A DNA stretch of 53,173 nt, taken from NCBI GenBank assembly GCA_026705465.1, contig JAPPAP010000015.1, positions 1 through 53,173 on the forward strand, in the 5' to 3' direction. This DNA comes from a bacterium (lineage in GTDB: Bacteria > Actinomycetota > Acidimicrobiia > Acidimicrobiales > Bin134). The notes under the pieces were generated by a model. It made no database searches, was not told the DNA's origin, and saw only the letters and a list, made by a program, of their open reading frames with translations. The position numbers were made by a program, and so were the translations under genes. The stretch's first letter is position 1. Each line of letters begins with the position of its first letter. Below are positions 32,071 to 41,345 of this stretch, piece after piece.

Positions 32071-33291
32071 GTGGACAGCAGCAGCGATAGCACGTTCGCC
32101 TGGGGGTGGACCGCGGATTCGGTGGCGCTGGAGGGCGTTGCCCCCGCCGCCGACTGGTCGGTGTGGGAGCGCGAGGGACGGGTACTCCGATCGGACGAGG
32201 GGTGCGGCTTCGGCATTGACTTCCGAGCCGACCTTGGGATGCTGGCCGAATGGGGATTCACCCATTGCCGGATTCCGGTGGAGTGGGCTCGCATAGAGCC
32301 CGAGCCCGACAAGCTGGACCATGACGCCGTCGACCGCTATCTGGACGTGCTGGCCGCGGCCCGTGACGCCGGGCTGCAAACCTGGCTGGTACTCCAGAAC
32401 ACCACACTGCCGGGATGGTTTGCCGACGATCAGGGTGGCTGGAGTACCCGGCAGGGACGCACCCTGTGGTGGGCCCGCTGGGTGGACCGGTGCGGCGAAT
32501 GGTTCTCCGATCGGGTGGCCGGATGGGTGCCGGTTGAAGACCCGGTGGGCTGGGCGGTGCGGAGCCGCCTCTTGGCCCAGCGTCCTCCCGGGCGGCGCAG
32601 CACAGCGGCTGCGACGGAAGCGGTCCAGCATGGATTGGAGGCCATGTTCGAAGCCTGTCGCCTGCTCCGAAGCGGCCGACTGCCCATCATGGGAGTGTTC
32701 GGCCTCCACACCGTGTTCGCCGCCGATCAACGGGCCGACTCCTTGGCCTGGCAGGGGTGGTGGGATCGGTTGCTATGGCAGAGTTGGATCGCGGCGCTCA
32801 CCGATGGGGAAATCTCGGTGCCTGATCGCCCGATCGTGGCCCGCGAGGAGTTCCGGGAGGCCCTCGACGTGGTGGGCATGTGCTTCGACGCCCCGGTCTC
32901 GGTTGACCAACACGGCCACTTGGGGCCGTACCCCCTCGCGGCCCAGTGCGACGACTCCGGCTTGGCCCCCGAGCCCGAGGAACTGGGTCGGGCGCTGGCC
33001 CGCCTGGCCGACATGCTGGGCGACCAGGCGCTGGCGGTGGCCGGAACCGGCGTGTCAACCACCGATGAGACGTGGCGCGACCAGCTCTTGGGGCGAACGT
33101 TGGATCAGGTGGAAGCCGCCAAGTCCGACGGCATCAACGTTGTGGGGTTCTTCACCGACACCGCAGTGGACGGCTACCACTGGCTCCTAGGGAGGTCATC
33201 GGCACGCGGCCTGTTCGACAAAGACCGAAACCCCAAAGACGCCGCCTTCACGCTTCGGGATCGAATCCGGGGTTACGTTCTTCCCCGGTAG
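32071..33291 (+). CDS. Glycoside hydrolase family 1-like protein with missing catalytic residues
   Basis: Protein of 406 residues starting with GTG (VDSSSDSTFAWGWTADS). The GH1 barrel order is visible: N-terminal FAWG, GxD then RADLGMLAEWGFTHCRIPVEW (RxSxxWxRI in the family), LVLQNTTLPGWF (normally LYHWDLP), VEDP (normally NEP), AGTGVS (normally TENG) and FFTDTAVDGYHW (normally WSLxDNxEW). The acid/base Glu156 remains but its Asn partner is Val155, the substrate His is Asn110, and the nucleophile Glu is replaced by Gly325. It is therefore probably not an active retaining glycosidase. It lies on the opposite strand between the AAA and VWA genes and overlaps the AAA gene end by 19 bases. Confidence 0.7.
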   Translation: MDSSSDSTFAWGWTADSVALEGVAPAADWSVWEREGRVLRSDEGCGFGIDFRADLGMLAEWGFTHCRIPVEWARIEPEPDKLDHDAVDRYLDVLAAARDAGLQTWLVLQNTTLPGWFADDQGGWSTRQGRTLWWARWVDRCGEWFSDRVAGWVPVEDPVGWAVRSRLLAQRPPGRRSTAAATEAVQHGLEAMFEACRLLRSGRLPIMGVFGLHTVFAADQRADSLAWQGWWDRLLWQSWIAALTDGEISVPDRPIVAREEFREALDVVGMCFDAPVSVDQHGHLGPYPLAAQCDDSGLAPEPEELGRALARLADMLGDQALAVAGTGVSTTDETWRDQLLGRTLDQVEAAKSDGINVVGFFTDTAVDGYHWLLGRSSARGLFDKDRNPKDAAFTLRDRIRGYVLPR

Positions 33292-34682
33292 ACGGCCGCG
33301 CCGGATGTGGACTCTTTGTTGAGGCGCTTGGAGAGGTGGAGGCCCTCCAGCACAAACTCGATGCCGCTGGCCACCAAGGCGGGATTCTCGAGATCGCCGG
33401 GCTCGTAGCCCAATGCCGCCAGCGCACCGGCAAACGCCGGCGCCTCGTCAACCAGGGCGGCGTAATCGGCCGAAGAGATGTCATCGCCCGCATTGACCAC
33501 TCGGCCCTCTTCGAAGGCTTCAATCACTTCCTGCTGCACGTCGTGGTCGACCGCGTCTTTGAAGGTCTGGCGGACGGCTTCTTTGCGGATGTTGTCCACG
33601 ATCTCGCTATCTCGGCCGTCCTCGATGGTCTCGATCTCAATCTTGCCCAAAGTGGAGGGGGCCAGCGCATCCAAATCGGTCACTCGGGGTACTGCCGCCG
33701 CCTCTCCGCTACGCAGGGCCCGCCGGATGGCAGCGGCAGCCAGCGTCTCGTAGTTGGACACCGTCAACCGCACCGACACTCCTGAGCGCTGGTTGATGTG
33801 AGGGCTCAGCCGGGCCAGTTGGCTGAGATAGACCAACACCTCGCACATGAAGTCGGGCATGACCACCGGCACGTCGGCCTCCGGGATTGTCGCCTCCTGC
33901 TCGGTGATATCGAGTTCGATGTCGATTTCGGTCGGATAGTGGGTGCGGATCTGGGCACCAAAGCGGTCCTTGAGCGGGGTGATGATGCGGCCCCGGTTGG
34001 TGTAGTCCTCGGGGTTGGCCGAGGCGAACAGCAAGATGTCGAGAGGCAGGCGGATCTTGTGGCCTCGGATCTGCACGTCCCGCTCCTCCAGCACGTTGAG
34101 CAACCCCACTTGGATGCGCTCGGCCAGATCGGGCAGTTCGTTGATGGCGAACACCCCGCGGTTGGTGCGGGGCACCAGGCCGTAGTGGATGGTGAGCTCA
34201 TCGGACAGGTAGCGGCCCTCGGCCACCTTGATGGGGTCGACTTCGCCGATCAGATCGGCGATCGAGGTATCAGGTGTGGCCAGCTTCTCCCCGTAGCGCT
34301 CGCTGCGGTGGACCCAAGCCAGCGGGGTACTGTCGCCTTCGGCGGCGATCAGGTCTTTGGCGTGCTTGGAGACCGGGTTGTAGGGGTCGTCGTTCACCTC
34401 GGAGCCGGCCACGATGGGGAGCCACTCGTCGAGCAAGTCGAGAACCAGGCGGATCATCCGGGTCTTGGCCTGGCCCCGCTCGCCCAGAAAAATGATGTCG
34501 TGGCCGGCCAGCAGAGCGGTCTCCAACTGGGGGATGACGGTGTCTTCGTAGCCCCAGATGCCGGGGAACAAATCCTCACCGGCTCGAATCTTGCGGATCG
34601 CGTTGCGACGGATCTCGTGCTTTACAGAGACCGACTGCCAGCCGGAATCCTTAAGCTCGCCGAGAGTGGTGGGTTGCGACAT
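33273..34682 (-). CDS. MoxR/ChlI-type AAA+ ATPase
   Basis: Protein of 469 residues. Walker A is LGERGQAKTR (residues 66-75), Walker B is the variant GVFAINELPDL, and the sensor region reads LLFASANPEDYTNRGRIITPLKDRF, typical of magnesium-chelatase-I and MoxR ATPases. The C-terminal third is helical and has conserved acidic stretches. These ATPases act as chaperones with VWA-domain partners; the VWA protein at 29951-32047 is the evident partner. Ring formation and cytoplasmic location are expected. There is no magnesium-chelatase H subunit or photosynthesis gene here, so chlorophyll synthesis is not implied. Confidence 0.85.
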   Translation of the reverse strand: MSQPTTLGELKDSGWQSVSVKHEIRRNAIRKIRAGEDLFPGIWGYEDTVIPQLETALLAGHDIIFLGERGQAKTRMIRLVLDLLDEWLPIVAGSEVNDDPYNPVSKHAKDLIAAEGDSTPLAWVHRSERYGEKLATPDTSIADLIGEVDPIKVAEGRYLSDELTIHYGLVPRTNRGVFAINELPDLAERIQVGLLNVLEERDVQIRGHKIRLPLDILLFASANPEDYTNRGRIITPLKDRFGAQIRTHYPTEIDIELDITEQEATIPEADVPVVMPDFMCEVLVYLSQLARLSPHINQRSGVSVRLTVSNYETLAAAAIRRALRSGEAAAVPRVTDLDALAPSTLGKIEIETIEDGRDSEIVDNIRKEAVRQTFKDAVDHDVQQEVIEAFEEGRVVNAGDDISSADYAALVDEAPAFAGALAALGYEPGDLENPALVASGIEFVLEGLHLSKRLNKESTSGAAVYRGRT

Positions 34683-34743
34683 AGGTGTTGAACCCTAGTC
34701 CCCGATCTGGTTTGCGCGCGACCGGCGGGACGTGCGACCAGTA

Positions 34744-34776
34744 CGGCTAGCCGCAGGGTGCGGGGCGCCGGTACCG
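34744..34776. promoter_or_regulatory. Two perfect palindromes upstream of sdhC
   Basis: CGGCTAGCCG (34744-34753) and CGGTACCG (34769-34776) are perfect palindromes with centres 24 bases apart, in the 143-base gap before sdhC. They may be operator sites for a dimeric regulator. In GC-rich DNA short palindromes are common, so this is tentative. The gap holds no gene and no other clear signal besides the sdhC ribosome-binding site. Confidence 0.3.
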
Positions 34777-34825
34777 TCGGCGTAAGAGCGTTCGGGCTGC
34801 CGGTGGCCCGGAGCGGAGGCAGACG

Positions 34826-35626
34826 ATGGCCCAGGCCATAACCAGAGTGAGCACGCCGCCGCCGGTGCGGTCGGAGCCCAGAGTCAAGCTCCCGTGGCCG
34901 CTCAACATCTACCAGACCGCGGTAGGAAAGAAGTGGGTGATGGGCCTCACCGGGATCGCCCTGCTGGGCTTCATCGTGGTCCACATGATCGGCAATCTCC
35001 ACCTCTACGAGGGTCCGCTGGAGATCCACGAATATGCCGAGACCCTGCGGGATCTGGGCACCAAGCTCCTCCCCCGCACCTGGCTGTTGTGGATCATGCG
35101 CATCGGGCTGATCATCGCCTTCGCCCTGCACATCCACTCGGCCTATTCCCTCAGCCGGATGAGCATTGCCGCTGATAAGCGCTATCCCGGCGGCCGCAGC
35201 TACATCGCCGCCAACTTCGCCTCCCGCACCATGCGGTGGACCGGCCCCATCATCGGGCTGTACCTCTTCTACCATCTGGCCGATCTCACCTGGGGCTGGT
35301 TCAACCCCGACTTCGTGCGGGGCGACCCCTACCACAACGTGTCGGAGAGCCTGAGCAGCATCCCGGTGGCAATCCTGTACATCGTGGCCAACACCGCGTT
35401 AGCCGTCCACATCTTCCACGGCACCTGGAGCATGTTCCAGAGCCTGGGAGTGAACAGCCCCCGCTACAACCATCTGCGCCGCTATCTGGCCGCTGGGCTG
35501 GCCGGGATCATCCTGGTGGGCAACCTGAGCTTCCCGATCTTCGTGCAGGCCGGGGTGATCGACGACGACGGCCGCTCGATAGTGGAAGAGCTCCAGCACG
35601 GCACCGCCGAAGGGGAGGACCACTGA
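34826..35626 (+). CDS. sdhC: Succinate dehydrogenase cytochrome b558-type subunit
   Basis: Integral membrane subunit of 266 residues with five hydrophobic segments. Histidines in the helices ([32 protein letters not shown] and AVHIFHGTW) can bind two hemes, as in the single-anchor b558 type, so no separate sdhD is needed. A GGAGG ribosome-binding site precedes the ATG by 6 bases. The gene is the first of sdhCAB; its TGA shares one base with the sdhA ATG. The subunit passes electrons to menaquinone. Confidence 0.92.
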   Translation: MAQAITRVSTPPPVRSEPRVKLPWPLNIYQTAVGKKWVMGLTGIALLGFIVVHMIGNLHLYEGPLEIHEYAETLRDLGTKLLPRTWLLWIMRIGLIIAFALHIHSAYSLSRMSIAADKRYPGGRSYIAANFASRTMRWTGPIIGLYLFYHLADLTWGWFNPDFVRGDPYHNVSESLSSIPVAILYIVANTALAVHIFHGTWSMFQSLGVNSPRYNHLRRYLAAGLAGIILVGNLSFPIFVQAGVIDDDGRSIVEELQHGTAEGEDH

Positions 35627-37548
35627 TGCTCGGCTCGCTCGACGCCCGCATTCCGGCCGGATCGCTGGACAGCAAGTGGACCGACCACAAGTTCTCCATG
35701 CGGCTGGTGAACCCCAACAACAAGCGGCGCTTCGATGTGATCGTGGTGGGCTCGGGCCTGGCCGGGGCATCAGCGGCCGCTTCGCTGGGCGAGCTGGGCT
35801 ACCGGGTCAAGGTGCTCACCTATCACGACTCCCCCCGCCGGGCCCACAGCATCGCCGCCCAGGGTGGCATCAATGCGGCCAAGAACTACCAGAACGACGG
35901 CGACAGCGTGTACCGGCTGTTCTACGACACCATCAAGGGCGGCGACTACCGGGCCCGCGAGGCCAACGTGTACCGCTTGGCCGAGGTGTCGGTGGACATC
36001 ATCGACCAGGCCACTGCCCAGGGCGTGCCCTTCGCCCGCGAGTACGGCGGACTGCTTGACAACCGCTCCTTCGGCGGGGCCCAGGTGTCCCGCACCTTCT
36101 ACGCCCGGGGCCAGACCGGCCAGCAGCTGTTGTTGGGGGCGTATTCGGCGCTAATGCGCCAAGTTGCCGCGGGCACGGTGGAACTGCACACCCGCTCGGA
36201 GATGCTGGAGCTGGTGATGCATGACGGCCGGGCGGTGGGCGTGGTAACCCGCGACCTGATCACCGGCGAGATCGTGGCCCACTCGGCCCATGCCGTGGTG
36301 CTGGCCACCGGGGGCTACGGCAACGTGTACTTCCTGTCCACCAACGCCAAGATGTGCAACGTGACCGCGGCGTGGCGGGCCCACCGCAAGGGCGCGCTGT
36401 TCGCCAACCCGTGCTACACCCAGATCCACCCCACCTGCATCCCGGCCAGCGACGACTTCCAGTCGAAGCTGACTCTCATGTCGGAGTCGCTGCGCAACGA
36501 CGGGCGCATCTGGGTGCCGGTGGCCCACGACGACGGTCGGGAGCCCGACCAGATCCCCGACGCCGACCGGGACTACTTCTTGGAGCGCAAGTACCCGGCT
36601 TTTGGCAACCTGGTGCCCCGCGACGTGGCCTCTCGCAACGCCAAAACCGTGGTGGACGAGGGGCGGGGCGTGGGCCCGCTGCGCAACGGCGTCTACCTGG
36701 ACTTCTCCGGCGCCATGGCCCGCGACGGCGAGGCGATGATCCGGGCCAAGTACGGGAACCTGTTCGACATGTACGAGCGCATCACCGGCGAGGACCCGTA
36801 CCGGGTGCCCATGCGCATCTACCCGGCCACCCACTACACCATGGGCGGGCTGTGGGTGGACTACGAGCTGATGAGCAACGTGCCCGGTTTGTTCGTACTG
36901 GGTGAGGCCAACTTCAGCGACCACGGGGCCAACCGACTGGGCGCCTCGGCCCTCATGCAGGGACTGGCCGACGGATATTTCATCCTGCCCTACACCATCG
37001 GCAACTACCTGTCGGACTTCTTGGGCGACCCGGCGCTGGAAATCTCCGAGCCGGCGTTCGCCAACGCCGAACAGGCGGTGACCGACGAAGTGAACCGCTG
37101 GCTGTCGATCGGCGGCACCCGCTCCGTCGACCACTACCACCGGGAGTTGGGCAAGCTGGTGTGGGACTACATCGGCATGGCCCGCAACAAGACCGGCCTG
37201 GAAAAGGCTCTGTCGGAGATCCCCGCGCTGCGGGAGGAGTACCACCGCAACGTTCGAGTGCTGGGCTCGGCCGACACGCTCAACCAGTCGCTGGAGAAAG
37301 CCGGCCGGGTGGCCGACCTGTTCGAGCTGGCCGAGCTCATGGCCCGCGACGCCCTGACCCGAGAGGAGTCCTGCGGGGGCCACTTCCGGGAGGAGCACCA
37401 GACCGAAGAGGGCGAGGCCATGCGCGACGACGACAACTTCACCCACGTAGCCGCCTGGGAGTGGAACGGCGAGGGCACCCCCCAAACCCGCCATCGGGAA
37501 GAACTGGAGTTTGAGAACGTCGAGCTGACCCAAAGGAGCTACAAGTGA
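35626..37548 (+). CDS. sdhA: Succinate dehydrogenase flavoprotein subunit
   Basis: Flavoprotein of 640 residues that oxidises succinate to fumarate. The FAD-binding motif is [20 protein letters not shown]; the histidine for covalent FAD is in the [16 protein letters not shown] region. The substrate site includes IHPTCIP and [12 protein letters not shown], with catalytic Arg and Gln in [13 protein letters not shown]. The ATG at 35626 has a GGGAGG ribosome-binding site. The frame is open upstream into sdhC, but that is a shadow. The long C-terminus and lack of an SdhD fit the b558 (Bacillus/Bacteroides-type) enzyme class. It overlaps sdhB by 4 bases. Confidence 0.96.
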   Translation: MLGSLDARIPAGSLDSKWTDHKFSMRLVNPNNKRRFDVIVVGSGLAGASAAASLGELGYRVKVLTYHDSPRRAHSIAAQGGINAAKNYQNDGDSVYRLFYDTIKGGDYRAREANVYRLAEVSVDIIDQATAQGVPFAREYGGLLDNRSFGGAQVSRTFYARGQTGQQLLLGAYSALMRQVAAGTVELHTRSEMLELVMHDGRAVGVVTRDLITGEIVAHSAHAVVLATGGYGNVYFLSTNAKMCNVTAAWRAHRKGALFANPCYTQIHPTCIPASDDFQSKLTLMSESLRNDGRIWVPVAHDDGREPDQIPDADRDYFLERKYPAFGNLVPRDVASRNAKTVVDEGRGVGPLRNGVYLDFSGAMARDGEAMIRAKYGNLFDMYERITGEDPYRVPMRIYPATHYTMGGLWVDYELMSNVPGLFVLGEANFSDHGANRLGASALMQGLADGYFILPYTIGNYLSDFLGDPALEISEPAFANAEQAVTDEVNRWLSIGGTRSVDHYHRELGKLVWDYIGMARNKTGLEKALSEIPALREEYHRNVRVLGSADTLNQSLEKAGRVADLFELAELMARDALTREESCGGHFREEHQTEEGEAMRDDDNFTHVAAWEWNGEGTPQTRHREELEFENVELTQRSYK

Positions 37549-38312
37549 GCTCGGAAATCAACCTCACGCTCAAGGTGTGGCGCCAGCCCGGTCCCTTGGC
37601 CGAAGGCCGATTCGTGACCTACGAGGCCAGCGGCATCAGCACCGACGCCTCGTTTCTGGAGATGCTCGACATCGTCAACGAGCGGCTCATCGAAATGGGC
37701 GACGAGCCCATCGTGTTCGAGTCGGACTGTCGGGAGGGCATCTGCGGCACTTGCGGACTGATGATCAACGGCCAGGCCCACGGACCACAGAAGGGTACCG
37801 CTACCTGCCAGCTCCACATGCGCAGCTTCAACGACGGCGACCACATCGTGATCGAGCCGTGGCGGGCCACGTCGTTCCCCGTGCTGCGGGACTTGGCGGT
37901 GGACCGCCGGGCCATGGACGCCATCATCGCCGCCGGGGGCTACATCTCGGTGAACACCGGGGCGGCTCCCGACGCCAACCTCACCCCGGTGCCCAAGGAA
38001 ACGGCCGACACCGCCTTCGACGCGGCGGCTTGCATCGGCTGCGGGGCCTGTGTGGCCGCCTGTCCCAACAGCGCTGCCCAGCTGTTTACCGCGGCCAAGG
38101 TGCAGCATCTGAACCTGCTCCCCCAGGGTCAGGCCCAGCGGTGGGCTCGCACCGAGGCCATGGTGGAGACCATGGAGGAATTCTTCGGCTCCTGCACCAA
38201 CCACGGCGAGTGCGAAGAGGCCTGCCCCAAAGAGATCCCCATCGACTTCATCGCCTGGACGAACCGGGATTACATCAAGGCCAAGGTCAAGAACCGCAAA
38301 CTGGCTGGTTAG
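37545..38312 (+). CDS. sdhB: Succinate dehydrogenase iron-sulfur subunit
   Basis: Iron-sulfur protein of 255 residues with three cluster sites: [2Fe-2S] in [15 protein letters not shown] plus a distal Cys in TATCQLHMR, [4Fe-4S] in [13 protein letters not shown], and the third cluster site in [19 protein letters not shown] start at 37545 with AAGGAG 8 bases upstream. It carries electrons from FAD to the heme-containing SdhC. The gene ends the sdhCAB unit. Confidence 0.95.
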   Translation: MSSEINLTLKVWRQPGPLAEGRFVTYEASGISTDASFLEMLDIVNERLIEMGDEPIVFESDCREGICGTCGLMINGQAHGPQKGTATCQLHMRSFNDGDHIVIEPWRATSFPVLRDLAVDRRAMDAIIAAGGYISVNTGAAPDANLTPVPKETADTAFDAAACIGCGACVAACPNSAAQLFTAAKVQHLNLLPQGQAQRWARTEAMVETMEEFFGSCTNHGECEEACPKEIPIDFIAWTNRDYIKAKVKNRKLAG

Positions 38313-38346
38313 TGGTCCGTCTGCAAAGCGGTAGCCTCGCGGCTTG

Positions 38347-39294
38347 ATGTGGGGTCGCGTCAAAGACATTGCCCAGCATGGGCTGCGGGGCGTGCTGATG
38401 GGGGCGGCCGACGTGGTGCCCGGCGTGTCGGGAGGCACAGTTGCCCTGCTGCTGGGGATCTATGAACGGCTGATCGACACGGTGCGGGCCGGGGCCGGAG
38501 TGGTGGGCGCCTTGCTGCGAGGCAAGTGGAGCGAGACAGGGGATCGGCTCCGGAGTTTCGACTGGTGGTTCGCGGTGCCACTGGTGGCAGGCATCGTGGT
38601 CGCCGTCGCAGCTTTGGCTTCGGTCATTGACGAGCTTCTAGTCGACGAGGCCGAGGCCATGGCCGGGCTGTTCTTCGGCTTGGTGGCGGCATCGGTGGTG
38701 GTGGCCTGGAACATGGTGGAGAAACCCGGAGCGGGGTTGGCCGCCTCCGCGCTGGCGGTGGGCGGGCTGTTCTTCTGGTTGCTGGGACTCCAGTCGGCGC
38801 CGGTGGCCGACCAGACGGAGATCGCCCTGTTCGGTTCGGGGATCGTGGCGGTTTGCGCCATGCTGCTGCCGGGCATATCCGGGTCGTTCATCTTGTTGAT
38901 GATGGGGGTATACCCGGCGGCCATCGCCGCGGTGGATGATTGGGTTTGGGCTGATCTGGCCGCGCTGGCCGCGGGAGCGGTGCTGGGGCTGGCACTGTTC
39001 TCCAATCTGATCGGCCGAGTGCTCCACCGCTGGCATGACCCCACTCTGGCGGTGATGGTCGGACTGCTGCTGGGATCTCTTCGGGTGCTGTGGCCCTGGC
39101 CCTCCGGAGTGGGCGTGATCAGCCGCCACGCCGAGGAGGCCATCGACGGCACCGGGCTGGGCTGGGCCCCCGCCGCCGACCTGTGGCTCCCCACCATCCT
39201 GGCCGTCGCCGCCGCCTCCCTAGTCCTCGTCCTTTCCGCTATGGCCGCGGGGCAAGGCGGTTCTGCTCGGTCCACGCGGGGCCTGAGGGAGTAG
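38347..39294 (+). CDS. DUF368 polyprenyl-phosphate carrier (PopT-like)
   Basis: Membrane protein of 315 residues with eight or more hydrophobic segments. The two diagnostic DUF368 repeats are seen as MGAADVVPGVSGGTVALLLG near the N-terminus and CAMLLPGISGSFILLMMG in the middle. Members of the family (PopT) recycle undecaprenyl phosphate to the cytoplasmic face for cell-wall and glycan synthesis. The ATG at 38347 is preferred to the TTG at 38344. It is 34 bases after sdhB and may be read from the same transcript. Its 3' end overlaps the convergent gene by 56 bases. Confidence 0.87.
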   Translation: MWGRVKDIAQHGLRGVLMGAADVVPGVSGGTVALLLGIYERLIDTVRAGAGVVGALLRGKWSETGDRLRSFDWWFAVPLVAGIVVAVAALASVIDELLVDEAEAMAGLFFGLVAASVVVAWNMVEKPGAGLAASALAVGGLFFWLLGLQSAPVADQTEIALFGSGIVAVCAMLLPGISGSFILLMMGVYPAAIAAVDDWVWADLAALAAGAVLGLALFSNLIGRVLHRWHDPTLAVMVGLLLGSLRVLWPWPSGVGVISRHAEEAIDGTGLGWAPAADLWLPTILAVAAASLVLVLSAMAAGQGGSARSTRGLRE

Positions 39295-39892
39295 CGACCA
39301 GGGAGCGCTCCAAGCGGGTGCGCTGGGCGGTGTCGGGGTGGTCGACAGGGAGGGGGGCGGAGGCAATGACGGTGGCATCGGTGAGGCCGTTGGTCCACTC
39401 CCGGTCCCACCAGGCGGGCAGACCTTCCCAGTGGAAGCGACGGCCCCGGCCGACTAGCTCGATGACCTCGTCGCCCACCAGCACTTGGCCATGGACCACG
39501 TCCAGCGTGCCGGCTTCAGCCTCCCACTCCAGTTCCAAGCCGTAGGGCACCCGATCGCCCCAGCCCAGCCCGAACACTTCTTCGGGATCGTCGAGGGCCA
39601 CCGCGAACGCTTCCAAGTCCACGGTGAAGTGCTCATCGGGAATCTGCTCGATGAATTCGGTCCACAATCCGGGGGCTCGCAGCTCCAAAGTGGACGGCCG
39701 GGGCAGAGGGGCGTCGGTCTCCACTAGATACACCGGTAGTCGGTCGGGACCGACCAGCGCCGACCAGAACCAGCTCCGTCCCAGGTTGGGCCACAGCGTG
39801 AGCTGCGCGTAGCCCCCCATTGAACCGTCGGGCGCGGCGAAATCGCCGTACCACGATTCGGCCCACAGTCGGTGCGTTGGTGCAGTGGTCAT
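39239..39892 (-). CDS. Unknown protein, possibly AttH/DUF7064-like beta-barrel
   Basis: Soluble protein of 217 residues, rich in Trp and acidic residues, with alternating beta-type stretches (YAQLTLWPNLGRSWFWSAL). A late motif GRGRRFHWEGLPAWWDREW resembles the GYGxRDHSWGxRxW signature of AttH/hydroxyneurosporene-synthase-like proteins, but the match is loose. It diverges from the SCP2-domain gene and overlaps the end of the DUF368 gene. I cannot assign a function. Confidence 0.55.
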   Translation of the reverse strand: MTTAPTHRLWAESWYGDFAAPDGSMGGYAQLTLWPNLGRSWFWSALVGPDRLPVYLVETDAPLPRPSTLELRAPGLWTEFIEQIPDEHFTVDLEAFAVALDDPEEVFGLGWGDRVPYGLELEWEAEAGTLDVVHGQVLVGDEVIELVGRGRRFHWEGLPAWWDREWTNGLTDATVIASAPLPVDHPDTAQRTRLERSLVATPSGPAWTEQNRLAPRP

Positions 39893-39920
39893 GAGGGATC
39901 ATCAGTACCGTAGAGGCTTG

Positions 39921-40295
39921 GTGCTGGTGTACTTGAGCGAGGAGTGGATCGAGGAGGCCGACGCTGCTCTGCGAGCGTCGGGGCTGTGCACTCCGGAAGG
40001 AGATGCTTTTGCGGTAGAGCAGCGGGTTGGCGAGGTGGTGTTCCACATGGTGTTCGACCATGACGGAGCCCACGTCGAACCGGGGCCAGCCGCAAATCCG
40101 GCGGTGGTGTTCTGTCAGAGCCGGGACACTGCGGTGGCCATCGCGCAAGGGGAGCTGTCAGCCGAAGAAGCGGTGCTTAACGGGGAAATTACGTTCGAGG
40201 GCAACCCCATGGCCCTGTTGTCTCACCGACGTTTGCTGGCACGCGCCGAAGATGTGTTCGCCGACGTGCGGGCCCGCACCGACTGGGACACCTAG
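39921..40295 (+). CDS. SCP2 sterol-carrier-domain protein
   Basis: Small protein of 124 residues. The core VGEVVFHMVFDHDGAHVEPG, then DTAVAIAQGELSAEEAVLNG and ITFEGNPMALLSH, is the SCP2 lipid-binding fold (hydrophobic tunnel of a five-stranded sheet with helices). The GTG at 39921 follows an AGAGG stretch by 4 bases; GTG 39927 and an upstream start at 39885 are also possible, but the latter would overlap the divergent gene. It may bind fatty-acyl or other lipids; no partner gene is near. It converges on cobT. Confidence 0.75.
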   Translation: MLVYLSEEWIEEADAALRASGLCTPEGDAFAVEQRVGEVVFHMVFDHDGAHVEPGPAANPAVVFCQSRDTAVAIAQGELSAEEAVLNGEITFEGNPMALLSHRRLLARAEDVFADVRARTDWDT

Positions 40296-40309
40296 TTTTC
40301 AGAACACGC

Positions 40310-41344
40310 TTACCCAGGCTCGGGCAAGTCAGCCATGTCGGCCAGCGCCATAGCTGCCGCTTGGACCAAGGGAAAGGCCAGGCAGGCCCCGGTTCCCTCC
40401 CCCAGACGTAGGTCGAGGTCGAGGAGGGGACCTAGCCCCAAGTGATTGAGAACGATGGAAGCGGCCGGCTCGCTGGAGCGATGACCGGCGATGGCGTGGG
40501 CCGCAGTGCCAGAGGCCAGGGCATCAGCCACGCACAGGGCGGCCCCGGCGATCACCCCGTCCACGATGAAGGGAACCCGGTGCTTTGCGGCGGTGGTGTA
40601 CAGGCCGGCGAGGGCCGCGATCTCCAGTCCCCCCACCGTGGCCAGCACTTCCAGGGGTTCGGTGCATGCTTCAGCCCTCTCGATGGCCATGGACACCAGC
40701 CGGCGCTTGTGGTCAAGCCCACCGGCGGGAACTCCCGCGCCGGCCCCGGTGACCTCTTCACCTGACCGGCCGGTGAGCGCCCCAATCAGCGCAGCGGCAG
40801 CCGTGGTGTTGCCGATGCCCAAGTCACCGCCGATCAGACAGTCGGCCCCCGCCTCAATCTGCTCCGATGCGATCTGAATACCGACAGCCAAGGCGTCTTT
40901 GGCCTGAACGGGGGTCATGGCCGCCCCAGAGGCGATGCTGGCAGTGCCGTCAGCCACCCGTTCATACCTCACCCCGGGGAGCGGGTCGAGTGGCGACTTC
41001 ACCCCGACGTCGACCACTAGCACTTGCGCGCCCATAACGTCGGCAAACACCGAGATGGCGGCTCCGCCGCTGCTCACCGTGGCCACCATTGCCGCGGTGA
41101 TCTCCGATGGCCACGCACTGGCCCCATCAGCCACCACGCCGTGATCGCCGGCGAAAACGGCCACCACCGGCCTACGGGGTACTGGTGGCGGGCAAGCACC
41201 CGCGACACCCGCCAGGTGGACGGCCAAATCCTGCACGCGCCCCAGCGCGCCGGGGGGCATGGCCCTAGTCGCCCATCGGGCCCGAGCCTCTTCCATGGCC
41301 TGAACGTCCAATGGAGGCGCCGAAGGAAACAAGTGCGAGCCCAT
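40310..41344 (-). CDS. cobT: Nicotinate-nucleotide-dimethylbenzimidazole phosphoribosyltransferase
   Basis: Enzyme of 344 residues that activates the lower-ligand base for cobalamin. Motifs: FAGDHGVVADGASAWP, SSGGAAISVFA, GGDLGIGNTTAAAALIGAL, and the catalytic Glu in RLGEGTGACLAFPL. The ATG at 41344 gives a normal length; the longer frame runs inside cbiB, and a GTG at 41350 overlapping its stop is an alternative. It is the last gene of the cobalamin operon and is nearly adjacent to cbiB. Confidence 0.95.
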   Translation of the reverse strand: MGSHLFPSAPPLDVQAMEEARARWATRAMPPGALGRVQDLAVHLAGVAGACPPPVPRRPVVAVFAGDHGVVADGASAWPSEITAAMVATVSSGGAAISVFADVMGAQVLVVDVGVKSPLDPLPGVRYERVADGTASIASGAAMTPVQAKDALAVGIQIASEQIEAGADCLIGGDLGIGNTTAAAALIGALTGRSGEEVTGAGAGVPAGGLDHKRRLVSMAIERAEACTEPLEVLATVGGLEIAALAGLYTTAAKHRVPFIVDGVIAGAALCVADALASGTAAHAIAGHRSSEPAASIVLNHLGLGPLLDLDLRLGEGTGACLAFPLVQAAAMALADMADLPEPG

Positions 41345-41345
41345 C

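Noticed and set aside
33273..34682. Reading the AAA ATPase as a true magnesium chelatase subunit
   Set aside because: The fold is ChlI-like, but no H subunit or tetrapyrrole/photosynthesis gene is present, and MoxR-type chaperones share the same motifs.
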